This document shows positions 27,785-37,320 of a stretch of 64,000 nt of DNA, in pieces. The stretch's first letter is position 1. The number at the start of each line of letters is the position of its first letter. The stretch covers positions 1 to 64,000 of the forward strand of contig JAWUYA010000072.1 in the NCBI GenBank assembly GCA_034111045.1, given 5' to 3'. Origin of the DNA: JALJPB01 sp034111045 (GTDB lineage: Bacteria; Pseudomonadota; Gammaproteobacteria; Enterobacterales; Alteromonadaceae). The notes under the pieces were generated by a model. That model had not been told where the DNA came from. It was given only the letters and a program-made list of their open reading frames with translations, and searched no databases. The position numbers were made by a program, and so were the translations under genes.

Positions 27785-29233
27785 TTAGTTAGCAGGTAAT
27801 GTTGGCACTACAATACCTGACATTTCATGCATCACACGTACAACCTGACAACTATAACCAAATTCATTATCATACCAAACATATAATACGGTTCTATCAC
27901 CATCAACAATTGTTGCTTGTGAGTCGAGAACACCTGCATAACGAGAACCAACTAAATCTGTCGATACGATTTCAGTTGATGCGGTATAATCAATTTGATT
28001 TTGTAAATCTGACTTCAAAGCAACACCACGTAAATAATCGTTTAAATCATCCTTAGTCGTTTCTGATTTTAAATTGAGATTTAAAATGGCCATTGAAACA
28101 TTGGGTGTAGGCACGCGAATCGCATTACCCGTTAATAAACCTTCTAATTCAGGTAAAGCTTTAGATACCGCTTTAGCGGCGCCAGTAGTACTAATAACCA
28201 TATTTAACGGAGCGCTGCGACCACGACGTGGTGATTTATGGTAATTATCAATTAAGTTTTGATCATTAGTATAGGAGTGAACAGTTTCAACATGCCCATT
28301 TTTAATACCATACTTATCATTTAACGCTTTAAGTACTGGTGTTATTGCATTGGTAGTACAACTTGCGGCTGAAACAATTTTATCTTCAGCTAAAATCATA
28401 TTTTGGTTAACACCATACACAATGTTTTTAATGTCACCTTTTGCAGGGGCTGTAAGTAATACTTTAGCTATACCTTTTGACTGTAAATGCTGGCCTAAAC
28501 CATCTTCATCAGTCCAAATGCCGGTATTATCAACAAGCAATGCGTTATTAATACCGTAAGCAGTGTAATCTATTTCTGCAGGCGACTTGGCATAAATTAC
28601 TTGAATGAATGCACCATTGGCTTTAATCACATTATTTTCTTTATCAATAGTGATACTACCGTTAAAAGCACCATGAACAGAATCACGTCTTAATAGGCTG
28701 GCTCGTTTTTCTAAATCTTCTTCATTTCCTGGACGGAGTACAATTGCTCGAAGCTTTAATTGCGTACTTGGCCCGGCTCGTTCTATCAACAAGCGGGCTA
28801 GTAAGCGTCCTATACGGCCAAAACCATAAAGAACAACATCTTTTGATTCTTGGTTTTTGTCTTTTTTAGAAATATTCGATAATTCTTTTTCAAGAAACTG
28901 TTCGATAGACAAGCCATTAGCTTCACCCAAAAACAAATACCGATAGGCTAACTTACCCACATCTATTCGTGCTGGAGCCAAGCTCATTTTACTTAAAGCG
29001 ACAACAAAGGGAAAACTTTCACGCAAACGTAACTTGTTATCTTCATGTAAGGCCACTGACCTGTGTGCTTTAATAATATCTATTGCAGAAGCATTAACTA
29101 AAGGTCGACCATAAATAGAAACTTCAATGCCATTGTTTCTAAATAATTGCCCAATAATAGGTAACATGTTTTCAGCAAACGTTTGACGCTCTAGCCAGCT
29201 ATTTTGGTATTGTTCCTCAAGATGAGAAGTCAT
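27785..29233 (-). CDS. Long-form glyceraldehyde-3-phosphate dehydrogenase
   Basis: The protein has 482 residues. The GAPDH core begins near residue 130 (DVVLYGFGRIGRLLARLL) and has the catalytic Cys292 in SAASCTTNAITP and a VHSYTND region with the catalytic His. The extra N-terminal domain of about 130 residues (with LPIIGQLFRNNGIEVSIYGRPL) is typical of the second, longer GAPDH class in marine gammaproteobacteria. A gluconeogenic or NADP-linked role is plausible but inferred. It is distinct from the standard gapA 3 kb away. A perfect inverted repeat lies 38 bases upstream of its start. Confidence 0.92.
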   Translation of the reverse strand: MTSHLEEQYQNSWLERQTFAENMLPIIGQLFRNNGIEVSIYGRPLVNASAIDIIKAHRSVALHEDNKLRLRESFPFVVALSKMSLAPARIDVGKLAYRYLFLGEANGLSIEQFLEKELSNISKKDKNQESKDVVLYGFGRIGRLLARLLIERAGPSTQLKLRAIVLRPGNEEDLEKRASLLRRDSVHGAFNGSITIDKENNVIKANGAFIQVIYAKSPAEIDYTAYGINNALLVDNTGIWTDEDGLGQHLQSKGIAKVLLTAPAKGDIKNIVYGVNQNMILAEDKIVSAASCTTNAITPVLKALNDKYGIKNGHVETVHSYTNDQNLIDNYHKSPRRGRSAPLNMVISTTGAAKAVSKALPELEGLLTGNAIRVPTPNVSMAILNLNLKSETTKDDLNDYLRGVALKSDLQNQIDYTASTEIVSTDLVGSRYAGVLDSQATIVDGDRTVLYVWYDNEFGYSCQVVRVMHEMSGIVVPTLPAN

Positions 29234-29256
29234 TGCATAAACCTTTTATTTCAGTC

Positions 29257-29286
29257 AATTAACAGATATTAAATTAACAGACATTA
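29257..29286. repeat. Tandem 15-mer upstream of the gapB-type gene
   Basis: AATTAACAGATATTA and AATTAACAGACATTA are adjacent copies that differ at one base. The second copy forms most of the left arm of the inverted repeat at 29271-29319. Confidence 0.7.
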
Positions 29287-29319
29287 TATTAACTGAGTTA
29301 ATATAATGTCTGTTAATTT
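29271..29319. repeat. Perfect 23-bp inverted repeat with 3-nt loop
   Basis: The arms 29271-29293 and 29297-29319 are fully complementary around TGA; the core is AACAGACATTATATTAAC. It sits between the divergent starts of the gapB-type gene and the DUF2989-like gene. It could be an operator for a dimeric or tetrameric regulator, a leader hairpin, or a small mobile-repeat copy. Confidence 0.85.
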
Positions 29320-29409
29320 TGTTTACTTAGATGAGTGGCGTATTGTAATGTATGTTGGAATGTTTCGCCATAGGTTACACCTTGTATTTAACTATAATTT
29401 GGACAATTT

Positions 29410-30210
29410 ATGAAAAATAACTTATTGACGATTTGTCTATTGCTACTGATTACTTCATGTGATTCGGGACCAAGTCTAACTAAAATATGCCAATTAGATA
29501 AAGAGTTATGCCAGGTTTTTACAGAAGATTCGTGGTGTAAATTAGAAAGAAAAAACGTTATTATCGGCTCTTCCCTTGCTAAAAAGACACAAGAAGACAT
29601 TCAAAAGTTTAATTTACTACTTAATCTCGAGGATTATAGTAAATGCTTAAACCATGCTAAAAAAATTGAACACATTAAACTTAAGAGTAAAAAATCATTA
29701 AGAATAGAGAATTTTTTAAAGTCAAAACAATTGATCAAGGAAGTATCAGAAGACACTAAAAACTCTACACACCCCAGTTTATTATTTTATCATTGGTCAA
29801 GATATACCAATAAAGAAGCATTAAATTCATTACTTTTGATGGAAGGCAGTGCGGCATTAGATACACCTGAAGCTCAATTCAATTTAGCTAGCTATTATGT
29901 TAAAAGAGATAAATACAAAACGTTATCTCTTCTTTTTCATGCACTTGAACTTTATAAAAAAGATGAGGTAATTAATGTCGAAATTTTTTCAAGCTTGGTT
30001 ACTATTTTCCAAAATAGTGAACGAGCAAAACAGGCCTATATTTGGTTAAAAGTTTTACACTTATATCAGCCAAATAATGAAAATACTACTGAAGAAACCT
30101 TAATTGATTTTGCTAAAGTTAATCATTTGAAAAGTAAATTTTTGGATAAAGTTGCCTATCAAACATTAGACAATATAAAGTCAGGAACCTTTAAAACACC
30201 AACGTTCTAA
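29410..30210 (+). CDS. DUF2989-like lipoprotein
   Basis: The protein has 266 residues with a lipoprotein signal (LLLLITSC, Cys17) followed by CDSGPSLTKICQLDKELCQVF. Several cysteines near the N-terminus could form disulfides. The helical C-terminal two thirds (QFNLASYYVKRDKYKTLSLLFHALELY) resemble TPR or Sel1-like helical pairs. The pattern matches the DUF2989 family known to me from Alteromonadales; function is unknown. The ATG has GGA about eight bases upstream. Its stop codon overlaps the end of the convergent msrB relic. Confidence 0.8.
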   Translation: MKNNLLTICLLLLITSCDSGPSLTKICQLDKELCQVFTEDSWCKLERKNVIIGSSLAKKTQEDIQKFNLLLNLEDYSKCLNHAKKIEHIKLKSKKSLRIENFLKSKQLIKEVSEDTKNSTHPSLLFYHWSRYTNKEALNSLLLMEGSAALDTPEAQFNLASYYVKRDKYKTLSLLFHALELYKKDEVINVEIFSSLVTIFQNSERAKQAYIWLKVLHLYQPNNENTTEETLIDFAKVNHLKSKFLDKVAYQTLDNIKSGTFKTPTF

Positions 30211-30593
30211 TGCCATGCAATTTTAAAAAAGTGCTTAATAAAGGTTAAACTAAATGAATTAACACAATAACTTTTACCTGTTGGCTTGGGGCCGTCATTA
30301 AAAGCATGACCAAGGTGTTATTGACAATGGGCACATTGTATTTCGGTGCGAAGCACAGCTAGTTAATTATCTTCTAGGTAATTTATTTAATTTTCAATTG
30401 AGGCCTTAAAGCTAGGCCAACTACAACCAGCATCAAATTTATCAAGAGATGAAAATAAAGAATGATCACAACAAACGCAATGATAAATTCCTTCTTGCCA
30501 ATGATCATTATAAATATCAGTAAATGGTCTTTGTGTTACAGCTAAGCTTTATACCTTAAAGGCTTCATCACTCAGTTTTTTTATAATCATCAT
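30207..30593 (-). pseudogene. msrB: Dead peptide-methionine (R)-S-oxide reductase gene
   Basis: A single minus-strand frame from an ATG at 30593 to a TAG at 30209 encodes recognisable MsrB: EGIYHCVCCDHSLFSS, then FDAGCSWPSFKASIEN, RTEIQCAHC, HLGHAFNDGPKPTGKSYCVN. The zinc-binding Cys pairs and the catalytic Cys in YCVN are still present. The frame is interrupted by four in-frame TAA codons (30551-30549, 30389-30387, 30365-30363 and 30320-30318) and has no frameshift. The family Arg just before YCVN is Ser. MsrB reduces methionine-R-sulfoxide in proteins, so this strain presumably relies on another copy. It lies just downstream of gnd in the same orientation. Confidence 0.85.
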
Positions 30594-30610
30594 TCATTAT
30601 TTACATTCAT

Positions 30611-32173
30611 TTATACTGAGCTATTTTTAATAGGTTTGATAGCAATTATATGTTTTTGCGGTGTTGACCACTCAACATGATATTTATTACCTGCAGGTTT
30701 ATCAAGTCTTTCGAAGGTATGAGCTCCAAAATAGTCTCTTTGCCCTTGTAGTAAATTAGCCGGCAAAATTTCACTTCTCACTGAATCATAATAAGCCAGT
30801 GACGATGATAAGGCACCAGTTGGGATCCCCAGTAATGAAGTTTGTGCAACAGCTTTACGCCAATTAAGTTGAGTTTTACTGATAACTTTAGAGAAATAAT
30901 CATCTAATAATAAGTTTTCTAAATCTTCATTACGATCAAACGCATCTGTTATTGATTGTAAAAATGCAGCTCTAATAATACAACCTGCTCGCCATATTTT
31001 GGCAATACTTGCAAAGTCAAACTCCCATCCATGCTCTTTACCTGCGAGTTTCATCAACTGAAACCCTTGAGCATAGGCACAAATTTTTGCACAATATAAA
31101 GCATCATGTAATTGCTCAATAAATACTTCTTTCTCTTGTGCAGTAAACGTTTTAGGTTCGGGGCCTGCTAGCTGTCGAGATGCTTGTATACGTATGTCTT
31201 TAAAAGAAGATATTGAACGAGCATATACCGCTTGAGAGATTGTCGGTGCCGGACAGCCAACTTCTAAACTACTCATTGCAGTCCATAAGCCAGTGCCCTT
31301 TTGTCCTGCTTTATCTAATATAACATCAACTAATGGCAAACCTTCATCTGTTTTATGTCGCAGGACATCAACAGAAATTTCCATTAAATAGCTGTCTAAA
31401 GGGCCTAAATTCCACTGTTCAAAGATGTCAGCAATCTCATCAGGAGATAATAACAAACCTTCACGAAGTACATGATAAGCTTCACAAATAATTTGCATAT
31501 CAGCGTATTCGATACCATTGTGAACCATTTTCACATAATGCCCAGCACCGGCGGGACCAATATAAGCCGTGCAAGGCTCTCCTTGGGTAATAACTTCACC
31601 GGGTTTAGTTCGCTCTAAAGGTTTTCCAGACTCAACATCAACTTTGGCGGCTATAGCTTCCCAAATAGGTTTGATTCGACTCCAAGCATATGGTGAGCCA
31701 CTCGGCATTAAAGCAGGACCAAATCGAGCCCCTACTTCGCCACCTGACACAGCAGATGAGAACAAAATAAAATTTGCTTTATATTTTGCCTCACGCTTTA
31801 CAGTATCGATCCATAGGCTATTGCCGGTATCGATAACAATATCGTCAGGTTGAATACCTGCACCAATTAAATTTTCACAAATTTGATCTACAGGAGCACC
31901 TGCAGGAACAGATAACACAATCAAATGAGGAGATTTCAAGCGTGATAATAATTGTGTATATGAAGAGCAACCATAAACACGTTGCTTAATTTTACTTTTA
32001 TTAATAATATTTTGTTCAGTAATATCTTGCTCAATTACTTCATCAATTTTTTCACTATTAAGGTCAAATGCGGCTATGTCATAGCCGTTATCAGCTAGGT
32101 TAAGTACAAGGTTCTTACCCATAACACCAAGACCAATAAAGCCGATGTCACACAAAACATTTTCTTGTGTCAT
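30611..32173 (-). CDS. gnd: 6-phosphogluconate dehydrogenase (decarboxylating)
   Basis: The protein has 520 residues. The N-terminal Rossmann domain shows IGLGVMGKNLVLNLADNG, the substrate-binding loop is SSAVSGGEVGARFGP, and the catalytic region is GHYVKMVHNGIEYADMQ, all characteristic of 6PGDH. It oxidises and decarboxylates 6-phosphogluconate to ribulose-5-phosphate in the pentose phosphate pathway, producing NAD(P)H. At 520 residues it is longer than the E. coli enzyme (468). It is divergent from gapA with about 270 bases between starts. GGA lies upstream of the ATG. Confidence 0.95.
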   Translation of the reverse strand: MTQENVLCDIGFIGLGVMGKNLVLNLADNGYDIAAFDLNSEKIDEVIEQDITEQNIINKSKIKQRVYGCSSYTQLLSRLKSPHLIVLSVPAGAPVDQICENLIGAGIQPDDIVIDTGNSLWIDTVKREAKYKANFILFSSAVSGGEVGARFGPALMPSGSPYAWSRIKPIWEAIAAKVDVESGKPLERTKPGEVITQGEPCTAYIGPAGAGHYVKMVHNGIEYADMQIICEAYHVLREGLLLSPDEIADIFEQWNLGPLDSYLMEISVDVLRHKTDEGLPLVDVILDKAGQKGTGLWTAMSSLEVGCPAPTISQAVYARSISSFKDIRIQASRQLAGPEPKTFTAQEKEVFIEQLHDALYCAKICAYAQGFQLMKLAGKEHGWEFDFASIAKIWRAGCIIRAAFLQSITDAFDRNEDLENLLLDDYFSKVISKTQLNWRKAVAQTSLLGIPTGALSSSLAYYDSVRSEILPANLLQGQRDYFGAHTFERLDKPAGNKYHVEWSTPQKHIIAIKPIKNSSV

Positions 32174-32440
32174 AGTTTAATTCCGCGTTTGTAAAATGAA
32201 AACTTAATGCATAATATTATTAATAGCATAAATTTATCTGACAGTTTTAGTTATTCTATCATGCAAAAAGATCCAAACAATACAAATAACTATGTCTTTC
32301 AAACTAAACGTGGTCACACACACAATATTACGTAATAAAACATCAAAATTGACAGTTCTCACTGGAATAAAGTGATCTTTTACTTGAGTTTTCCTTAAAT
32401 TGGTGTAATTTTACTACATGGAGATTATTAAGGATTCAAC

Positions 32441-33469
32441 ATGACAATTAAAGTAGGCATCAATGGTTTTGGTCGCATCGGCCGTTTTGTATTTAGAGCA
32501 GCAGTAGAACGTAATGACATAGAAGTGGTAGGTATTAACGATTTAATTGATGTCGATTACATGGCGTATTTATTAAAATATGATTCTACTCATGGTCGAT
32601 TCAATGGCACAGTAGATGTAGTTGATGGTCAACTGGTCGTTAATGGTAAAACCATCCGCGTAACAGCCGAGCGTAACCCTGAACAATTAAAATGGGATGC
32701 TATAAATACTGATGTTGTGATTGAGTCAACTGGTTTGTTTTTAACTGATGAAACCGCTCGTAAGCACATTACTGCTGGCGCAAAGAAAGTTGTATTAACT
32801 GCGCCTTCAAAAGATAACACGCCTATGTTTGTTTGCGGTGTTAATCAACAGACTTATAAAGGACAAGATATTGTTTCTAATGCGTCTTGTACTACTAACT
32901 GCCTGGCTCCTATAGCAAAAGTATTAAATGACAATTGGGGTATCAAAGATGGCCTAATGACAACAGTTCACGCAACAACGGCAACACAAAAAACAGTTGA
33001 CAGCCCTTCTGGCAAAGATTGGCGTGGTGGTCGTGGTGCTGGACAAAATATTATCCCGTCATCTACTGGAGCAGCAAAAGCTGTCGGTAAAGTTATTCCG
33101 GAGTTAAATGGTAAACTTACAGGAATGGCATTTCGTGTTCCTACACCTGACGTCTCCGTGGTTGACTTAACAGTTAACTTAGAAAACCCAGCGACTTACA
33201 ATGAGATTTGCCAAGCAATGAAAGCGGCTTCTGAGGGAGAGTTAAAGGGTATTTTAGGTTATACCCAAGACCAAGTTGTTTCTAATGACTTTGTCGGTGA
33301 AACTTGTACTTCAGTATTTGACGCTAATGCAGGTATTGCCCTTACTGATACCTTCGTTAAAGTTGTTTCTTGGTACGACAATGAAATTGGCTATTCAAAT
33401 AAGGTGTTAGATTTAGTCACTTATATTGTTGCTTATCAAAATACTGAAGCAGTTTTAAAATCTGCATAA
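32441..33469 (+). CDS. gapA: Glyceraldehyde-3-phosphate dehydrogenase, type I
   Basis: The protein has 342 residues. The NAD-binding motif is VGINGFGRIGR, Asp34 in the loop INDLID favours NAD over NADP, and the catalytic Cys150 lies in SNASCTTNC with His177 in TTVHATT. It is the classical glycolytic GAPDH. AAGGA lies six bases before the ATG. A strong intrinsic terminator follows, so it is transcribed alone. It is the short-form counterpart of the extended GAPDH at 27785-29233. Confidence 0.97.
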   Translation: MTIKVGINGFGRIGRFVFRAAVERNDIEVVGINDLIDVDYMAYLLKYDSTHGRFNGTVDVVDGQLVVNGKTIRVTAERNPEQLKWDAINTDVVIESTGLFLTDETARKHITAGAKKVVLTAPSKDNTPMFVCGVNQQTYKGQDIVSNASCTTNCLAPIAKVLNDNWGIKDGLMTTVHATTATQKTVDSPSGKDWRGGRGAGQNIIPSSTGAAKAVGKVIPELNGKLTGMAFRVPTPDVSVVDLTVNLENPATYNEICQAMKAASEGELKGILGYTQDQVVSNDFVGETCTSVFDANAGIALTDTFVKVVSWYDNEIGYSNKVLDLVTYIVAYQNTEAVLKSA

Positions 33470-33490
33470 GACGCCAATTAATGTCAAGTT

Positions 33491-33516
33491 AAAGCCAGGT
33501 TACTCCTGGCTTTTTT
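33491..33516 (+). terminator. Terminator of gapA
   Basis: AAGCCAGG and CCTGGCTT pair around TTACT and the right arm runs into TTTTTT, 22 bases after the stop codon. Confidence 0.9.
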
Positions 33517-33623
33517 ATCAATAAACGCATCAATATTAACTAATCGTTTTATAAAAATATTATATCAACCCACCCTGCTTTAAAATCATTTACAACAAGA
33601 TTTAACTTTCACATTGATTAATT

Positions 33624-34079
33624 TTAATAACGATAGTATTGATAGCTAGTACTTCTATAAGGAACTAGCTCATATTGAAATTCTAAAAATGTGACTAAGT
33701 TGACTAGTTCGGTTACTGTCATAACGTCGTTAAAGTTTGTCATTTTAGATTTGCCTCCCGCAGTCACTGCTGCAATTGGATAACCCTGAACAAATTTATG
33801 TGAAGGGTTAATAATACTTGTAACAAGTTCGGCGTAGGTTTTAACTTTGGATGTCATACCCCCTAAACGAACATCTAAATCAGGATTATTGATACCTTCA
33901 AATTGATCAAAACCATTTATATTATGACAAGCCAAGCATTCATATTTAATTAAAACAGCTTCGCCTTTAACAATATCACCTTTAGGAAAACTAAAACCTC
34001 TAGGTGATTCTGGACCTACATCACAACTGATGAGGCTTATGCAAATGAACGTAAAAAATCCAAGTAATAAGTATTTCAT
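33624..34079 (-). CDS. Lipoprotein c-type cytochrome
   Basis: The protein has 151 residues with a lipobox (CISLISC, Cys19) and one haem-binding motif C48-L-A-C51-H52. A methionine in KSKMTNFNDVMT is the likely sixth ligand. It is a monohaem cytochrome c tethered to the periplasmic side of a membrane. It may shuttle electrons in the respiratory chain; the specific partner is not evident. TTGGAG lies five bases before the ATG. It is the last gene of a leftward run that includes the cation ATPase, separated from it by about 130 bases. Confidence 0.87.
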   Translation of the reverse strand: MKYLLLGFFTFICISLISCDVGPESPRGFSFPKGDIVKGEAVLIKYECLACHNINGFDQFEGINNPDLDVRLGGMTSKVKTYAELVTSIINPSHKFVQGYPIAAVTAGGKSKMTNFNDVMTVTELVNLVTFLEFQYELVPYRSTSYQYYRY

Positions 34080-34210
34080 AACAACTCCAATATTATCTAC
34101 CCAATAAACAACAATCGAGCGGTGAAAAATAATACAATTTGTTATTTAACTTTAACTATTAAATAGGTTTATCTCTACTTACTCCAACAAAGGAGGTGAG
34201 CTATATCAGT

Positions 34211-36874
34211 TTATTGATGGAAATACTTATGTAATTCATCTACAACGATAAGCACAATAGCTATGCTTAGCAAGCTAGACCACTGAACTATTGAAACGGG
34301 CGATAACTGTAATAACTCTCGAATACCGGGGGTATACATGGCACCGATATGAATTCCTTGTGCGGCCAACATACCAAAAAGTAGAAATTTATTACCAAAA
34401 AAATATTGTTTAAATATTGACAATGTTTCAGAGCGACTATTAAGGACATGTACATTTTCAAATAGCACCATCAATAATAAAGTCATGTTACGCGCCTCAT
34501 CCTCAGCAACACCTTCATCTATTTGCCATTTAAATAAAGCAAATGCTAAACAGCCCATAATAAAAGCATTAACAACAATACGCTCTATCATCAAACGATT
34601 AAAAATCGGTTCATTCGGTGATCGTGCAGGTTGTTTTAACTCATTTCCTTCTGCAGGTTCAAAAGCTAACGCAACATCTTGAATACCATTGGTAACCAAA
34701 TTCAGCCACAATAATTGCAATGGAAACAAAGGTAGAGGAGTACCAAAGAGTAAAGAAAACAACACAAGTAATATTTCTGCGGCGCCAGTAGAAATTAATA
34801 AAAAAATCACTTTACGAATATTATTATAAACAATACGGCCTTGAGTAATGCCGTCTACAATAGATGAAAATCTATCATCAGTTAAAATAATATCGGCACT
34901 TTCTCTTGCTACATCCGTTCCTCGCAATCCCATAGCAATGCCTACATGTGCGTGGTTTAGTGCAGGCGCATCATTAACACCATCTCCGGTCACCGCAACA
35001 AAATCACCATCAAGCATAATTTGTTCAATTATTTGTCTTTTTTGATGTGGAGAGATCCGAGCGAACACATTTGTACTGTGAACACATGTCCTAAATTCTG
35101 ATTTTCCTTTAGTAAAAGCAAGCGTTAATTGTTTACCGGTTACAGCATGCATCTCTTTTGTTGCGATACCTGAACGTTCAGCCAAAGCTAATGCGGTATT
35201 AGGATGATCACCAGTAATCATCGCGACTTTAATTTTAGCCATCTTACATGCGGCTACGGCAGAGATAACATCACTCCTTAGAGGGTCAATCATCCCAACT
35301 ATTCCAAGAAAAGTTAAATCTTTGAGTTCATCTTCTAGCTTATGAGGAATTGTATCAAGGTATTTATAAGCTAACCCCAAAACACGAAAACCATCACTAG
35401 CGAGCTTCTCAACCTGCTTTTCGATATATACTTTGTTATGTTCATTGTCAGCAAAAAAACACATGTCAACCAGGATTTCAACACTGCCTTTAACAAAAAT
35501 TGTATTTTTTCCCTTAAATTGATTAATGCTGGCGCAATACGCATTTTCTGATTCATAGGGGATCTGCGCTAATTCTTTATTACGAGCTCGTGTCTCTTGA
35601 TAATCTATATCAAATTTTGACGCCAACACTAAAAAAGCGACATCAACCATATCCCCTTGTCCTTGCCATCCTTGTGCTGTTTCTTCTAAATAGGACTCAT
35701 TAGCCAATACACCGGCATCAATTAATAGCGCTAGCGCTGCTCCTGATTGTTGGCTTCCACTATTTTTTTCGTTATAACGAATATTAGCGTTGAAATACGA
35801 CTTAGGGTGACCTATTAAAGAAACGACTTCACCGTGTAAATCTAGCCCCTCGCCACTCACTTTGAAGCTATTACCATTAGCTAATATAATATGTTGTATG
35901 GTCATCTCATTAACAGTTAAGGTGCCAGTTTTATCAGAAGCTATGTAGGTACAAGAGCCTAATGCTTCTACCGCCAATAAGTTTCGAATGATCACCTGAA
36001 CTTTTGCCATTCTGCGCATACCAATGGCTAACGCTACAGTAATAGCGGCAGGAAGGCCTTCGGGAATGGCTGACACCGCTAAAGCAACACCCAATAAAAA
36101 TACACTACCAAGCTCATCACCACGTAGTAAAGTAATGATAAAGATTAAACTAATAAGAATAAATATCCCGTAGGTAATACGTAAAGTGAAGTCTTCAATT
36201 CTGAGTAATAGTGGAGGTTTGGTTTTGTCACTTTCAATATCTTGAGAAATTTGGCCTATTTCAGTAGCTGTTCCCGTAGCGTTTACATAACCACTGCCAC
36301 GGCCATTAATCACCACAGTGCCAGCAAAACACATTTGTTGTTTGTTAAAGCTATTGTTAATATTATCTTTTTTTTTATCTGACAATTTAATCAAAACTTT
36401 ATCAACGGCCATAGATTCACCCGTCAGCATAGATTCATTTATCTTGAGGCTATGGCTCGTATGTAAAATGATATCAGCGGGTATCCGGTCACCGGGTACT
36501 AGTTGTACCAAGTCTCCTGGTACAACAGCTTGGCTCTCAATTTTAACGGGTTTATTATCACGAATAACATTGGCAAAAGAAGGCACCATTTTCTTTAAGG
36601 TATTAGCCGCTTTTTCTGCTGAAAATTCTTGTACCGTTCCTATAATTGCGTTGATCAATAATACGGCAAGTATAAAAAATGCATTGACCTGTTGACCGAG
36701 TAGAAAGGAAAAAATTGCCGCAGCGAACAATACATAAATAAAAGGACCTTTAAACTGACGCAGAAATATCAACAACATGCTCTGCGTTTTCACTTCAGGC
36801 AATACATTCAAGCCAAACTTAGCTAAAGCTTCCTTGGCTTGCTGCTGAGTTAAATTTTTAGGATAAACATTCAC
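34211..36874 (-). CDS. P2-type cation-transporting ATPase
   Basis: The protein has 887 residues. The actuator motif TGES lies at 151-154, the membrane motif PEGLP near 271-275, phosphorylation Asp314 in SDKTGTLT, and the hinge motif TGDGVNDAP near 620. PEGLP in M4 marks the P2 group, which pumps Ca2+, Mn2+ or, in other members, Na+/K+; the ion is not certain from these motifs. The start is GTG, overlapping the stop of the upstream TerB-like gene as GTGA, so the two are translationally coupled and probably act together. The frame contains no disruption. Confidence 0.93.
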   Translation of the reverse strand: MNVYPKNLTQQQAKEALAKFGLNVLPEVKTQSMLLIFLRQFKGPFIYVLFAAAIFSFLLGQQVNAFFILAVLLINAIIGTVQEFSAEKAANTLKKMVPSFANVIRDNKPVKIESQAVVPGDLVQLVPGDRIPADIILHTSHSLKINESMLTGESMAVDKVLIKLSDKKKDNINNSFNKQQMCFAGTVVINGRGSGYVNATGTATEIGQISQDIESDKTKPPLLLRIEDFTLRITYGIFILISLIFIITLLRGDELGSVFLLGVALAVSAIPEGLPAAITVALAIGMRRMAKVQVIIRNLLAVEALGSCTYIASDKTGTLTVNEMTIQHIILANGNSFKVSGEGLDLHGEVVSLIGHPKSYFNANIRYNEKNSGSQQSGAALALLIDAGVLANESYLEETAQGWQGQGDMVDVAFLVLASKFDIDYQETRARNKELAQIPYESENAYCASINQFKGKNTIFVKGSVEILVDMCFFADNEHNKVYIEKQVEKLASDGFRVLGLAYKYLDTIPHKLEDELKDLTFLGIVGMIDPLRSDVISAVAACKMAKIKVAMITGDHPNTALALAERSGIATKEMHAVTGKQLTLAFTKGKSEFRTCVHSTNVFARISPHQKRQIIEQIMLDGDFVAVTGDGVNDAPALNHAHVGIAMGLRGTDVARESADIILTDDRFSSIVDGITQGRIVYNNIRKVIFLLISTGAAEILLVLFSLLFGTPLPLFPLQLLWLNLVTNGIQDVALAFEPAEGNELKQPARSPNEPIFNRLMIERIVVNAFIMGCLAFALFKWQIDEGVAEDEARNMTLLLMVLFENVHVLNSRSETLSIFKQYFFGNKFLLFGMLAAQGIHIGAMYTPGIRELLQLSPVSIVQWSSLLSIAIVLIVVDELHKYFHQ

Positions 36875-37302
36875 TTTTTATCGATTATATTTTTAGCTAT
36901 TTCAGGAAAAACCACCTGCATTGCTTCATAGAATATATTAATTTCTTCGTTATCAACCCCGTCAACCACGATCAACTGATTTAATTTAGACATGAATGTC
37001 ATACGTAAATTAGGATTATATTTTAGGTATTCATTGACTGTTAATAAGTCTGATCCCAGATCACTTTTAAGATTTTTAACATAGTCATACAGTGACATTA
37101 TTCGTTGTTCGGATAATTTAAACTCGTCGGCCATAATCTGTTTAAACTTATTTACTTCACTGTCATTCTCAAGATTATCAGCTCTTATTAAATGAAAAAG
37201 CAGAGATGCCAGAGCTACATGAATAACCTCAGAGTCGGCATGCTCAAATAGCTGTGTATTTTTATCTAAAGCTGCTAACCAGTGTTTTAATGAATTAAAC
37301 AT
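36871..37302 (-). CDS. TerB-like protein
   Basis: This 143-residue all-helical protein resembles the TerB/tellurite-resistance-B-like family: an N-terminal VALASLLFHLIRADN helix, the acidic LENDSEVNKFKQIM segment, and a C-terminal VVDGVDNEEINIFYEAM that looks like a metal-binding helix pair. TerB proteins bind Ca2+, and here the gene is coupled to a P2-type ATPase, so a metal-sensing or regulatory subunit role is plausible. AGGAG lies eight bases before the ATG. Confidence 0.8.
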   Translation of the reverse strand: MFNSLKHWLAALDKNTQLFEHADSEVIHVALASLLFHLIRADNLENDSEVNKFKQIMADEFKLSEQRIMSLYDYVKNLKSDLGSDLLTVNEYLKYNPNLRMTFMSKLNQLIVVDGVDNEEINIFYEAMQVVFPEIAKNIIDKK

Positions 37303-37320
37303 AGACTACTCCTATTTTGA

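Noticed and set aside
34190..34202. AAAGGAGGTGAGC, a perfect Shine-Dalgarno-like sequence on the + strand
   Set aside because: No start codon or reading frame follows at a suitable distance; both flanking genes are on the other strand.
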